From NCBI GenBank assembly GCA_028290545.1, contig JAQGJP010000090.1, forward strand, positions 23,484 to 87,483: a stretch of DNA of 64,000 bases, written 5' to 3'. A program made the translations under genes and the position numbers. This DNA comes from Rhizobium sp. Lineage in GTDB: Bacteria; Pseudomonadota; Alphaproteobacteria; Rhizobiales; Rhizobiaceae. Each line of letters begins with the position of its first letter. Positions within the stretch are counted from its first letter, which is position 1. The notes beneath the pieces are model-generated. The model had not been told where the DNA came from. It did no database searches and was given only the letters and a program-made list of their open reading frames with translations. Positions 45,913-54,917 of this stretch are shown here, in pieces.

Positions 45913-47901
45913 ATGCATACCGTCACTGGCCGTCTCACGCGCTATTTGCTTTCCCGCCTCCGCCGCCAGGCCATCCGCGATATCTATGAACGTGCCGGGG
46001 AAGCTGGCATGGTCGAGACCGCCTTCATCGACCGCGACAGCGAGAGGGGATTGTCCTGGCGCCTGCCAATGACAATGCCCGTCGCACTGTCGGGCGATCC
46101 CAAGACCGATCGAGATCGCATCGCACGGCTTCTGCGGACCTCGCGTCCACTCACGCCGACCGCTGACGGGTTGATCATCCCTGACGATGACCAGCCGCGT
46201 TCGATGCCGAAGTATCGTCGTGAGAAGGAAGCGCGCGACCCTTGTTCAAAGTCGCGGCCAACTTCGAGTCCCGATCAGACGCCGCCCATTGAACGCCACG
46301 CTGCTGCCGCGCCCAGTTCTCCCGACGCGGCTTCCGCCAGCCACCCCGACCGGGATTATGTCTTGCGGACGCTTCGACAGATGGTCTCTCCGCCGAGGGT
46401 CGCCGATGTCGCGGTGGCATTGATGCTCGCCCGCGCAGTCGGCGAAAGCGTCGGCGCCATGGAAGAGCTACTGTCTGTCCTGCGCCAGGATGACCCGCTG
46501 CTCGTCGTCAAGATTCCGATCGACGGCTTCGAGGAGCGTTTCGGAAAGATGCTGGAAACTGGTGGTATCATTGCTAAGGCCATTCCTCAGGCTGACGGGT
46601 TCGGACAATACTCGCTTTCCGGAAGTTTTCGTGATGTGCCGGCGAAGACACCGAGGATGGTAACGTTCGGCGGTATCTCCTTGCGCGAGAAGAGTGATGT
46701 GTTCATTCGAACGGCTCTCGCCAGGGCGAGGGTGTTCACCGAGACGCCGATCATTGTGGCGGATGAAAGCGCGGCCAAACTTCCGGTTCGGATTACCGCG
46801 GCTGCCGATCTTGTCATCAGGCTGGACCACGTCGATCGCTCGGTCCTTGCGGAACTGCTGCATGTGTCAGCCGGCATTGCACCGAAAGCAGCCTTTGCCG
46901 CTATGTCGCGTGTCGGGCTCGATCCACGCGGCCTTGCTCTCGATGATCTCGTTCTGGCCATCCGGCCCGGCCGCAGCGTCGATCGCATTGTCGATATCTT
47001 GAAGGCCATAGGGAAGGGCGGCGCGCAGGACAAGGAAGAAGAGAACGAGACGCAGTCAACCAAGCCGGGCAAGGGCAAATCCGACAAAAAGACCCCGAAG
47101 TTGGAAATTCAGTTCGATGTCTCCCAGCCGGAAATTGGAATGCCTGCGCCTGCGACAGGCAGGACGGGCCTGTCTGATCCCCTGCGCGTCGAAACGCTCG
47201 CCGGCTATGGGGAGGCTGCAGCCTGGGCGCTCGATCTGAAGGCTGATCTTCCCGTCTGGCGCGACGGCGATCTGGATTGGCCCGAGATGAGCACGCGGCT
47301 TCTTCTGTCAGGCCCGCCCGGCACCGGGAAAACGACCTTCGCAAGGGCACTCCGCAACACGCTTGGCGTCCCGCTGATCGCAACCTCGGTCGCCCATTGG
47401 CTTGAACCCGGCTACCTCGGGGATGTTCTCAAGACCATGACGGCTGCCTTCGAAACGGCGAAGTCCCATGCGCCCTGCGTTCTATTCCTCGACGAACTGG
47501 ACAATATCGGCAGCCGGGGAAGCTCGGGCCCGCACTCTGATTATTGGAATTCCCTCATCAACAGGATGCTTGAACTGTTGGATGGCGCCAGTCGCCAGGA
47601 CGGCGTCATCGTCGTCGCTGCGACCAATCATCCGGAGAAGATCGACACCGCGCTGCTTCGCTCTGGTCGACTTGAGAAGCACGTCATTATCGCTCCGCCG
47701 GACACCGATGTGCTGGCTGGCATCCTCGCGCACCATCTCGGCGGCGACCTCGATCACGTTCTGGCGAGCCGCCCGTCGGTAGCCGACTTCCAGTTGGCAA
47801 GGGACAAGGAGCATCCGGTGCCCTACGCCAACAACGAACACCCGACGTCGACTTCAAAGCCCACCATCATGGATGCGCGGTTCAAGGGAGGCCAGGCATG
47901 A
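45913..47901 (+). CDS. FtsH-like AAA+ ATPase, no membrane segment
   Basis: The 662-residue protein has a long N-terminal region (1-400) without a recognised fold, a charged linker rich in Lys/Glu (about 375-405), then an AAA+ core: Walker A GPPGTGKTT from G467, Walker B LFLDELD with D527-E528, sensor-1-like VVAATNHPEKID and the arginine-finger region LLRSGR with R586. The core is closest to FtsH by eye. FtsH's membrane anchor is absent, and the frame ends before the AAA+ lid, which is coded by the next gene. The stop overlaps that gene's ATG (ATGA, 47898-47901), so the two subunits should be made together. Confidence 0.85.
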   Translation: MHTVTGRLTRYLLSRLRRQAIRDIYERAGEAGMVETAFIDRDSERGLSWRLPMTMPVALSGDPKTDRDRIARLLRTSRPLTPTADGLIIPDDDQPRSMPKYRREKEARDPCSKSRPTSSPDQTPPIERHAAAAPSSPDAASASHPDRDYVLRTLRQMVSPPRVADVAVALMLARAVGESVGAMEELLSVLRQDDPLLVVKIPIDGFEERFGKMLETGGIIAKAIPQADGFGQYSLSGSFRDVPAKTPRMVTFGGISLREKSDVFIRTALARARVFTETPIIVADESAAKLPVRITAAADLVIRLDHVDRSVLAELLHVSAGIAPKAAFAAMSRVGLDPRGLALDDLVLAIRPGRSVDRIVDILKAIGKGGAQDKEEENETQSTKPGKGKSDKKTPKLEIQFDVSQPEIGMPAPATGRTGLSDPLRVETLAGYGEAAAWALDLKADLPVWRDGDLDWPEMSTRLLLSGPPGTGKTTFARALRNTLGVPLIATSVAHWLEPGYLGDVLKTMTAAFETAKSHAPCVLFLDELDNIGSRGSSGPHSDYWNSLINRMLELLDGASRQDGVIVVAATNHPEKIDTALLRSGRLEKHVIIAPPDTDVLAGILAHHLGGDLDHVLASRPSVADFQLARDKEHPVPYANNEHPTSTSKPTIMDARFKGGQA

Positions 47902-48638
47902 CCGCAACAAGAAACGACACTGGTGTCCATGGACAACTCCTGCGCCCGTTGGCCCTACTCGCCGCCGGTTCGACCGGAGCTGACATCGAACGCCTTGTCC
48001 GCGAAGCGCGCGCAAAAGCTCGGCGCGAGCGGCGGACACTGACATGGTCCGACCTCGAACATGGCTTGGCCTCGTCGGCGCGGCCGCCGCACGCGGTACT
48101 CGACTGGCAGATCGCGATCCACGAGATTGGCCATGCCATCGTCTATTCAGCCCTCGGCATCGGTACGGTCGCCACGATCCGGATCGGCGGACGCGGCGGC
48201 GAGGTCGCGATCAGCCTCGACGTTGCGGAGCTTCAGGATGAAGACGGCGTGATGAAGCTGATCGCCGCGACATTGGGCGGACGCGTCGCGGAGAAGCTCG
48301 TGTTGGGCAAGGTGTTGGTTGGTGCCGGCGGTAGCGCCGAAAGCGACTTGGCTCAGGCCACCAGGTTGGCACTTGATGCTGAGACGTCGCTTGGCCTCGC
48401 TGCGGAAATGCCGCTTATCTATAGGCCGCTCAACAATGTATCGGATGGCTTGAGTTACAATCCGAACCTGGCTCGTCGAGTGAACCATCGGCTTGAGGCT
48501 GCCGAGGCGATCGGACGCGAGGTGCTCGAACGGCACGCAGATATCATCCGGTCTCTCGCCGAACGCCTCTGCGCCTGCCGTGTCATCGAAGGAACAGAGA
48601 TTCTTGAAGCACTCGCCAGGACAGGATCGGGCCGGTGA
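47898..48638 (+). CDS. AAA+ lid plus M41 zinc metallopeptidase (split FtsH half)
   Basis: This 246-residue protein begins where the previous one stops. Residues about 25-45 (STGADIERLVREARAKAR) correspond to the FtsH lid motif TGADLxxLxxEA. The M41 peptidase has HEIGH at 75-79 (two zinc ligands and catalytic Glu) and the third ligand D150 in AESDLAQATRLA, as in FtsH ExDxxxAT. So the peptidase is complete but is split from its ATPase inside the AAA+ module. A joint hexamer with the upstream ATPase is expected. There is no transmembrane segment, so the protease should be cytoplasmic. Confidence 0.87.
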   Translation: MTATRNDTGVHGQLLRPLALLAAGSTGADIERLVREARAKARRERRTLTWSDLEHGLASSARPPHAVLDWQIAIHEIGHAIVYSALGIGTVATIRIGGRGGEVAISLDVAELQDEDGVMKLIAATLGGRVAEKLVLGKVLVGAGGSAESDLAQATRLALDAETSLGLAAEMPLIYRPLNNVSDGLSYNPNLARRVNHRLEAAEAIGREVLERHADIIRSLAERLCACRVIEGTEILEALARTGSGR

Positions 48639-48818
48639 CGCCTGAAACCGCGATTCAGAAATCCAAGTTGTCGATTCTGGATCGCGATCATTGGATTCAG
48701 AAGCGGGGTTCCGCGATGGCGAGACAGGCCGTCGAGATTCTTTTGAAATCGCCGTTTGTCGCTTGCATCGGTTGGCCGCACAATTTCCGAAGCCAAGGTC
48801 AAACACAGGAGGAACCCA

Positions 48819-49160
48819 ATGGCCCGGAAATCTCGCAAGCAGCGCAACGTCGAACAGCGCGAACGATCTGACAAGAACCGTATCGAGAACAAGCTACGCC
48901 GCAGGCCGTCTCGCGACGATATTGCTCGTGTGCTTCTCTGGCAGACGATCCATGGCTTCCAAACGAGATATGAGAACCCGCGTCGGGCTCTGGACGCTCT
49001 TCGAGACCAGATAGTCGATGTGCTGCTGGTCCAGCACTTCGACCTCAGGGAATCCGAGGAGATGTTCGAGGACCTCGTGGTTCGTTATGCCAAGAACATC
49101 CTTCCGTTCAGGATCAAACGGCATCTGGACCGTTCACCCAACTCGGCGCCCGAAGCCTGA
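48819..49160 (+). CDS. Small basic protein after the split protease
   Basis: A 113-residue protein that starts at ATG 48819 after a perfect AGGAGG. Its N-terminus is very basic (ARKSRKQRNVEQRERSDKNR), the rest helical (DDIARVLLWQTIHGF, DALRDQIVDVLLVQHFDL, SEEMFEDLVVRYAKNI). It lies 180 bases after the peptidase gene and may be the last operon member. The basic N-terminus suggests nucleic acid contact. No family recognised. Confidence 0.65.
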   Translation: MARKSRKQRNVEQRERSDKNRIENKLRRRPSRDDIARVLLWQTIHGFQTRYENPRRALDALRDQIVDVLLVQHFDLRESEEMFEDLVVRYAKNILPFRIKRHLDRSPNSAPEA

Positions 49161-49689
49161 CAAATGTTGCCATGGTCGGGGATTCTGCCGCGTCCGGGAT
49201 TATCTCGGATGCGGCGTCCTCACCAATTACGTCGTCCGTCGTGCAAACGATGTTTGATCAAACCAACGCTATATCCCCCCATTACTCCCGAAAACGCCGT
49301 TTGCGGAGGAATCGCGAATTCCGGGTGAAAGATGCGGAAATGATTTCCGCATTGAAGGCGGCCGATGCGAGAAGAAAGCCCTATGAAATAGCTGGAGAGG
49401 AGCGATCTCAAAACCCAAAGCACTGTCATTGGGGCGAAGGATATAACAATTTCATTCTCCTTCGTCGCCGTTTTGTCAACGTGATCCGGCGATAGCGCTT
49501 TATCGCGCGAACTAAATATCAGCTACTTCATCCGATGCGTTATCAAGGACATCCAAATTCGAGTATCATGGTAAGATGCGTTGTCATGCGAAGATGACGT
49601 CGTCGGCACAAATGTTTCTTAGAATCGAGAATGTTGTAATCCTGCGATCTGCACCGCGATCCCGATAGGTGTGTTCTGGACCTTAACTC

Positions 49690-49717
49690 TGTATATTCGA
49701 GCATACTCGAAATACAG
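49690..49717. promoter_or_regulatory. Operator-like inverted repeat upstream of the GHKL kinase
   Basis: TTCGAG (49696-49701), four bases CATA, and CTCGAA (49706-49711) form a perfect 6+4+6 palindrome. With one bulged A it extends to CTGTAT...ATACAG on each side. The word TGTATATTCG recurs at 49757 (upstream half). It lies just before the promoter for the kinase gene. Confidence 0.6.
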
Positions 49718-49720
49718 GAA

Positions 49721-49750
49721 TTGACATTCGACCATAGGTAGATGTCTATC
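49721..49750 (+). promoter_or_regulatory. Candidate promoter of the GHKL kinase gene
   Basis: TTGACA at 49721-49726 is followed after 18 bases by TCTATC at 49745-49750. The perfect -35 word and its place just after the palindrome suggest that the operator controls this promoter. A 5' leader of about 95 bases would follow. Confidence 0.5.
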
Positions 49751-49853
49751 CTGAATGTATATTCGCCGGAGATTTGCCCATCCGGACGGCAGGGTGTTGA
49801 TATAACGCTGGTAAGATCGGTTGGTAGAGTTGTTTTCATTATGAGGGGGGCGC

Positions 49854-52019
49854 ATGGTAGAGGAAAAGCAACGGCGCGAGTTAAGGCAGCCGTTCAAGCC
49901 GAGGGCTCGGCTTCTCCAGCTTCTGGGCGATCAACTTATTGGTTCCCCACGCCTAGCTGTCTTCGAGCTGGTCAAGAATGCATATGATGCCGACGCCACG
50001 AACGTTCGGGTCACGCTTTCCAAACTGGGAACAAGCGCAGCCACAATACGAGTGCGAGATGACGGCGATGGTATGTCGTTGGATTTAATACGAAATGTTT
50101 GGCTTGTTCCCGGAGATGACTATCGCGAGAAGCAGCGACTCGCGCTGACACGGACAAAAAAGCATGGAAGATTACCTTTAGGTGAAAAGGGCGTAGGGCG
50201 CTTTGCTGTACACAAACTCGGCAATGAGATTGCACTTGCAACGCGGGCCGATGGCGAAGCGGAGTGCTTTGCAAAAATCAGTTGGACTGAACTTCTGGAG
50301 AACGAGTTTCTGGAAGACGCCAACGTTGTTGTTCGCGAGCAGGAATCAAAATACTTCCCGCCGCCAGTGACGGGTACCATAATTCAAGTAAAGGATTTGA
50401 GAGAGAAGAACTGGACAAGGCGCGATGTACGCGAATTGTACCGGCAGGTAACATCAATAACTTCACCGTTTGATGAAGCCAGTGACTCATTCAATGTGGT
50501 TGTCGATATTCCCAGTCGACCCGAATGGCTGCGCGGAATTCCGGATGCCAAGACGCTTCTTGTTATGGCGCCTTGGTACTTCGAGTTCTCGTTTGAAGGT
50601 GGGACACTCACCGTCAAGTACAGGTTCTCTGGAATACGCGATCTCAAGGTGGATGGGAGAGAGTTCGAGCGAACGGAGCCGCTACAAATTCCTGGCGAGA
50701 TTGAGCCAGATGATCTCGACCCTGCAAGCGAACCCCGCAAGCGCCGGCCTGGAAAAGTTGTTGCCGACGCTTCGACAGTCGAGGGGATCGGGGCAGTCAA
50801 AGGCCGGTTTTACGTTTTCGATCGCGACAGGGAGATTCTATCTAAGCTGAGTGAGTCACGTCTTATTGAGCGTTATCTCGATCAGAACGGGGGAGTTCGT
50901 GTATATCGCGACGGCATCAGGGTCTATAATTACGGGGAACCGGGCGACGACTGGCTGGGTCTCGATTTGCGCCGGGTTAATACCCCCACAAAGAATATCA
51001 GCCGCAATATTGTCGTCGGCGCGATCGACCTCAAGCTTGAAGAGAGTGGGCAACTGAAGGAGAAGACGAACCGGGAAGGTTTCGTTGAGAACGATGCATA
51101 TCATCGCTTGCAACGCATCGTTCTAGGCGCTCTCGCCATTTTCGAGACGGAACGAAGGTTAGACAAGCAGAGGCTTAGAGCTGCTACTGGGAAGATGCCG
51201 GAAGGCCCGCGAGGGATGGATGGTCCGGTCACCGAACTTAGGAGGCTCGCCCGCCGGAACGGCGTCGGCGATGAACTCGAACCGGCAATCCGTCGCATCG
51301 AGGCCGAGTATGGATCACTACGCCAGAGCTTTCTTACGGCAGGGCTATCTCAGGTGGGGCTGGCGCTCGTTTTCCATGAGATTGAGCGAGGCGTCGGCGT
51401 ACTGACACGAGCAATACAGGCTGGTCACGAACTTTCAGCATTGCGTGAACAGGCGGGAGAACTCCAACGGGTCTTGGAGACATCGACCCAGCTTTTGCGA
51501 AAGGGTGAGCAGAAGGCAAACTCGCTTAAGCGCTTGGTAAGGATGGCGCGCGACATAAGCAGCTTGCGGTTCCAAGCCCATAAGGTTCGCCTTACATGCC
51601 CAGCCATGGAGGAGAGCGCACCGGATGCAACGCCAATATTCGATTTCAATCTTGCGCTGGGTGCGCTCACGAATTTGATCGACAACGCTATTCATTGGTT
51701 AAAAGTAGCCAAACCGCTGGATTCTGAAACTCAGAGAAAGCTCTATATCAATGTGATTCCGGATTACCCTGACGGACCCGCCATCATCATTGCTGATAAC
51801 GGCACTGGGTTTTCTGATGCGCCTGAGCAGCTCGTCCAGCCATTTTTCAGCCGACGGCCGGAGGGCATGGGCCTCGGCCTCTATTACACAAATTTGGTAA
51901 TGCAGCTGAATGGCGGACGACTAATCTTTCCGTCGGATATAGACGCTGATCAGCCAGAAGATTTTGACGGGGCGATTGTGGGATTGGTGTTCCGGAGAGA
52001 GAGCAGCGCAAATGTTTAG
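49854..52019 (+). CDS. Sensor kinase-like protein with two GHKL ATPase domains
   Basis: This is a 721-residue soluble protein. The N-terminal 200 residues are a Hsp90/MORC-type GHKL ATPase: ELVKNAYDADATNV with N42, VRDDGDGM and LGEKGVGRFAVHKLG. The central part (200-480) has no family I recognise. A second module is histidine kinase-like: an H-box FHEIERGV with H508, N-box LIDNAIHW with N611, ADNGTGF and MGLGLYY. Two GHKL domains in one chain is unusual. A strong GAGGGGGG precedes the ATG. The 3' end overlaps the next gene, which has a receiver domain. The pair lies next to a restriction locus and may be a signalling arm for it. Confidence 0.8.
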   Translation: MVEEKQRRELRQPFKPRARLLQLLGDQLIGSPRLAVFELVKNAYDADATNVRVTLSKLGTSAATIRVRDDGDGMSLDLIRNVWLVPGDDYREKQRLALTRTKKHGRLPLGEKGVGRFAVHKLGNEIALATRADGEAECFAKISWTELLENEFLEDANVVVREQESKYFPPPVTGTIIQVKDLREKNWTRRDVRELYRQVTSITSPFDEASDSFNVVVDIPSRPEWLRGIPDAKTLLVMAPWYFEFSFEGGTLTVKYRFSGIRDLKVDGREFERTEPLQIPGEIEPDDLDPASEPRKRRPGKVVADASTVEGIGAVKGRFYVFDRDREILSKLSESRLIERYLDQNGGVRVYRDGIRVYNYGEPGDDWLGLDLRRVNTPTKNISRNIVVGAIDLKLEESGQLKEKTNREGFVENDAYHRLQRIVLGALAIFETERRLDKQRLRAATGKMPEGPRGMDGPVTELRRLARRNGVGDELEPAIRRIEAEYGSLRQSFLTAGLSQVGLALVFHEIERGVGVLTRAIQAGHELSALREQAGELQRVLETSTQLLRKGEQKANSLKRLVRMARDISSLRFQAHKVRLTCPAMEESAPDATPIFDFNLALGALTNLIDNAIHWLKVAKPLDSETQRKLYINVIPDYPDGPAIIIADNGTGFSDAPEQLVQPFFSRRPEGMGLGLYYTNLVMQLNGGRLIFPSDIDADQPEDFDGAIVGLVFRRESSANV

Positions 52020-53319
52020 TTTCGGACGGTATGTCGTTGTTGATGATAATAAAGATGAGATGCGGCTACTGGTAGAGGCACTTCATGGTGATGGAACACC
52101 CTGTGTAGGTGCACTGTACGATCCCGGAGCGGGAGACCTGAAGCCGGAGCATTTCAGCAATGTCCGGCTGCTGTTCCTCGATCTGCACCTTGTGCCGGGC
52201 CAAGGCACCAATCCAAATGCAAGATATTCACTCCTTGCAGGATTGTTGGAGGGCAATATTTCGACAACCGGCGGGCCTTATATCGTTGTCCTCTGGACGA
52301 GCCACCCGGAGGAATGCGCGGCCTTTGCCGATTACGTTGAGCAGAAGGTATCTGCGGCTAAAAGGCCTCTCGTTGTCCTGCAACTCGACAAGAACAGTTA
52401 TCTCGGTGTCGAAAACGCAGGTGCAAAGATTCGGGCGGACGTAAAGGCCCGTGTTGCTCAAAATCCACAAATTCAGGCTTTGCTTAACTGGGAGGCGGGT
52501 GTCCTGAAAGCCGCGGCCTCCACCCTTGCTGCCGTTGGATCATTGATTTCGGACGATGAAAGGACGCTAGCCGGCTACTCTGCTGCGCTTGATGGTGTCA
52601 TGAGCAGATTAGCTGCGGCAGCAGTTGGAAAACCAAACGTCGATCGCGATCCTCGCGCTGCAGTGAGTGCGGCTCTCATTCCGGTCTTGCAGGACAGTCT
52701 GCTCAACGCCTCGGCCACTGGTGACACGCTCGATCTGTGGAAAGCCGCGGTCACCAAGGTTAAGAACCTGCCGGATATGTCGAATGAACAGGTAGGGGCG
52801 ATGAACCGCGCCCTGCATCTGTCTCTACCGGCAAACGAAGCAATTTCGGCCGACGACTGGGGCGCCGTCCTGAAACCGTCACTTGCTGCTTCGTCAGGCG
52901 ATCAGATGCAGCAGCTTTTTGGAATGAAGCTTTCGACGCTACTCAATGACATTTTCCTTATTGACAAAGCCGATCGAGAAAAATGTCTACCGTGTGTCAT
53001 CAGGATCGGTGCTGTTTGTGATTACGCCCAGCGCAAGCCTGGCCCGATCCTGTACGTTATGGGGCTGCTAGTTCCGGTCGAGGTCACCCGGCGTAACGCA
53101 GTTGTGTCTAAGGCAGAGTTTGAAGGGCCTTTGCTTCTTACGGTCGAAGATTTTCCTGTTGCCAAACTCTTCGTAAATGCCCGTTTCCAAATTTCGTTCG
53201 CGAAATCACCGGAAGGTTGGGACCCGATCTTTCGGATCAGAGAAGGGCTGCTTGTCGCCCTTGCTGCGCACTGTGCCGAGTACATCACTAGGCCCGGGTT
53301 CATAAAATTGCCGCTCTAG
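52012..53319 (+). CDS. Receiver-domain protein with novel C-terminal domain
   Basis: The 435-residue protein begins with a receiver domain with all key residues: acidic pair D11-D12 (YVVVDDNKDE), phosphoacceptor D57 in LLFLDLHL, the Thr/Ser in VVLWTSH and the lysine in VLQLDKN. After about residue 150 there are 285 residues of unknown type, partly helical (LKAAASTLAAVGSLI) and ending with a beta-rich segment (LLTVEDFPVAKLFVNARFQISF). No DNA-binding helix-turn-helix is evident. It is coded directly after, and overlapping by eight bases, the double-GHKL kinase, so H508-to-D57 phosphotransfer is expected. The output is unknown. Confidence 0.78.
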   Translation: MFSFGRYVVVDDNKDEMRLLVEALHGDGTPCVGALYDPGAGDLKPEHFSNVRLLFLDLHLVPGQGTNPNARYSLLAGLLEGNISTTGGPYIVVLWTSHPEECAAFADYVEQKVSAAKRPLVVLQLDKNSYLGVENAGAKIRADVKARVAQNPQIQALLNWEAGVLKAAASTLAAVGSLISDDERTLAGYSAALDGVMSRLAAAAVGKPNVDRDPRAAVSAALIPVLQDSLLNASATGDTLDLWKAAVTKVKNLPDMSNEQVGAMNRALHLSLPANEAISADDWGAVLKPSLAASSGDQMQQLFGMKLSTLLNDIFLIDKADREKCLPCVIRIGAVCDYAQRKPGPILYVMGLLVPVEVTRRNAVVSKAEFEGPLLLTVEDFPVAKLFVNARFQISFAKSPEGWDPIFRIREGLLVALAAHCAEYITRPGFIKLPL

Positions 53320-53648
53320 CACGTCAATGTCGCTTGAACCGCAAGTGACACGAGCGCTGCTCTTAGCTCGACGTCGATGTGTTTCCTATCGTCAAAGCCA
53401 CTAAGAAGACTATAGGAGATTCTTGCGCTGAAGTAGTTTTCAGTGGAATGGGCGTTACCTTACCATGTGCGGCTATCGTCGACCAAGAAGCGACGGTCGT
53501 GAGAAGTGGAACAAACAAAGCCTCTTGCCAGCGGCGTATAGGCAACTTTCAAATAAAATACCGAACATAAAGAGAACATAAATTGTAAACTAGGGCAAAT
53601 TATGTCAGTCTGACAGAAATTGACCCAGACGATGATTCGAGCCATATC
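53320..53648. other. Control region upstream of the methyltransferase
   Basis: A 329-base gap that becomes AT-rich towards the methyltransferase gene. It contains a perfect palindrome at 53603-53615. No gene is supported; the short frame at 53379-53570 has no ribosome site. Confidence 0.5.
53603..53615. promoter_or_regulatory. Palindromic operator candidate for the HTH-methyltransferase
   Basis: TGTCAG-T-CTGACA, a perfect 6+1+6 palindrome 34 bases upstream of the methyltransferase start. The enzyme has an N-terminal helix-turn-helix, and M.EcoRII/M.SsoII-type enzymes are known to repress their own promoters through such a domain. Confidence 0.65.
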
Positions 53649-54917
53649 ATGCGAACTAAAACGCGTACAGAATTCAGTAGGTTGCGAGAGCAGGCCGGCC
53701 TCACACTCGAGGAAGCTGAGGGCCTTCTAGAGGTATCTCCTCGCACAGCTTATCGATACGAAGATGGAACGTCCAAGGTCCCGCGCTTGGCTCTGAAAAC
53801 GCTTACGGACGCTGCTGACCGTCGGTTGAAGCTGTTTGAAGCCAGCAAGGCGGATTTCCGTTTCATCGACCTCTTCGCCGGGATAGGCGGACTCCGGCTA
53901 GGTTTTGAAAGCATCGGAGGGCGTTGCGTTTTTACCGCCGAATGGGACAGGTACAGCCAGCAGACCTATTCGCTAAATTTTCCCGATAATCATCGTATTA
54001 ATGGGGACGTCCGAGAGTTTTCTAAAAATCCAGATTTAATCCCAGAACACGACATCTTGCTCGCAGGGTTCCCGTGCCAGCCCTTCTCACTTGCAGGGGT
54101 TTCGAAGAAAAACTCACTCGGCCGGCCGCATGGATTCCTGTGCGACACGCAGGGAACCTTGTTTTTCGATACCGCGCAAATTATCGCCCATCACCGACCG
54201 GCGGCGTTTGTTCTAGAGAACGTCAAGAATCTTGAAAGTCATGATCAGGGTCGTACGTTTGCGACCATCATAAACGTACTGCAGAATGAACTGGGTTATC
54301 ATGTGCAACATCGGGTCATCAGCTCGGAACCATGGGTACCGCAGAAACGGGAACGTGTATTTATCGTGGGCTTTCGGGAGCGGACAGAGTTCGATTTCAA
54401 GAACCTGAAGCTGCCCTCCGCGAAGAGTGGGCCGAAGCTTGGGAGCATTCTTCAACCGCATGAGGAGGTTGATCCGAAATATACGCTCACACCTCGCCTA
54501 TGGGAGTATTTGCAGGGCTACAAGGCAAAGCATTTGGCAAAGGGCAATGGGTTCGGGTTCAGCGTTTTTGGGCCTGAAGACGTGGCGCGCACATTGTCCG
54601 CGCGATACTACAAGGATGGGTCCGAGGTTTTGATAGATCAGCCAGGCAAGCGCCCTCGCAGGCTGACGCCACTTGAATGCGCACGGTTGATGGGCTTTGA
54701 TCGCGGCGACAGACGTTTCCGTATCGAGGTTTCCGATACCCAGGCCTATCGACAGTTCGGCAATGCCGTTGTCGTTCCGGTCGTTGAATTCGTCGCGGAG
54801 GCTATGAAAGCTCACATCAAGGCAGCGCTTGAAGCCCAGCGAGAATATCCTGCATTCTCAGGTCCGGCTTTAACGGTGACACGACCAAGTTCACCAGTCG
54901 CAGTAGTTCATGGCTGA
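53649..54917 (+). CDS. dcm: HTH-fused DNA (cytosine-5)-methyltransferase (Dcm-like)
   Basis: The 422-residue protein has an N-terminal XRE-like helix-turn-helix (FSRLREQAGLTLEEAEGLLE, then RTAYRYEDGTSKVPRLAL, residues 5-50). The C5-methyltransferase follows: FIDLFAGIGGLRLGFES (motif I), catalytic C143 in GFPCQPFSLAG (motif IV), FVLENVKNL (VI), QKRERVFIVGF (VIII), and RQFGNAVVVPV (X). The order of motifs is normal. By family and neighbours it should modify the inner C of an EcoRII-like site (CCWGG), but the recognition sequence cannot be read. Its 3' end overlaps vsr by eight bases. Confidence 0.93.
   Translation: MRTKTRTEFSRLREQAGLTLEEAEGLLEVSPRTAYRYEDGTSKVPRLALKTLTDAADRRLKLFEASKADFRFIDLFAGIGGLRLGFESIGGRCVFTAEWDRYSQQTYSLNFPDNHRINGDVREFSKNPDLIPEHDILLAGFPCQPFSLAGVSKKNSLGRPHGFLCDTQGTLFFDTAQIIAHHRPAAFVLENVKNLESHDQGRTFATIINVLQNELGYHVQHRVISSEPWVPQKRERVFIVGFRERTEFDFKNLKLPSAKSGPKLGSILQPHEEVDPKYTLTPRLWEYLQGYKAKHLAKGNGFGFSVFGPEDVARTLSARYYKDGSEVLIDQPGKRPRRLTPLECARLMGFDRGDRRFRIEVSDTQAYRQFGNAVVVPVVEFVAEAMKAHIKAALEAQREYPAFSGPALTVTRPSSPVAVVHG

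Larger units (their letters stand above)
49161..49853. other. Gap between protease operon and two-component pair
   Basis: About 690 bases, visibly AT-rich, with no well-supported gene. A frame from 49250 (MFDQTNAISPHYSR...) has no ribosome site. The right half holds the palindrome, promoter and repeat words listed separately. Confidence 0.5.
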
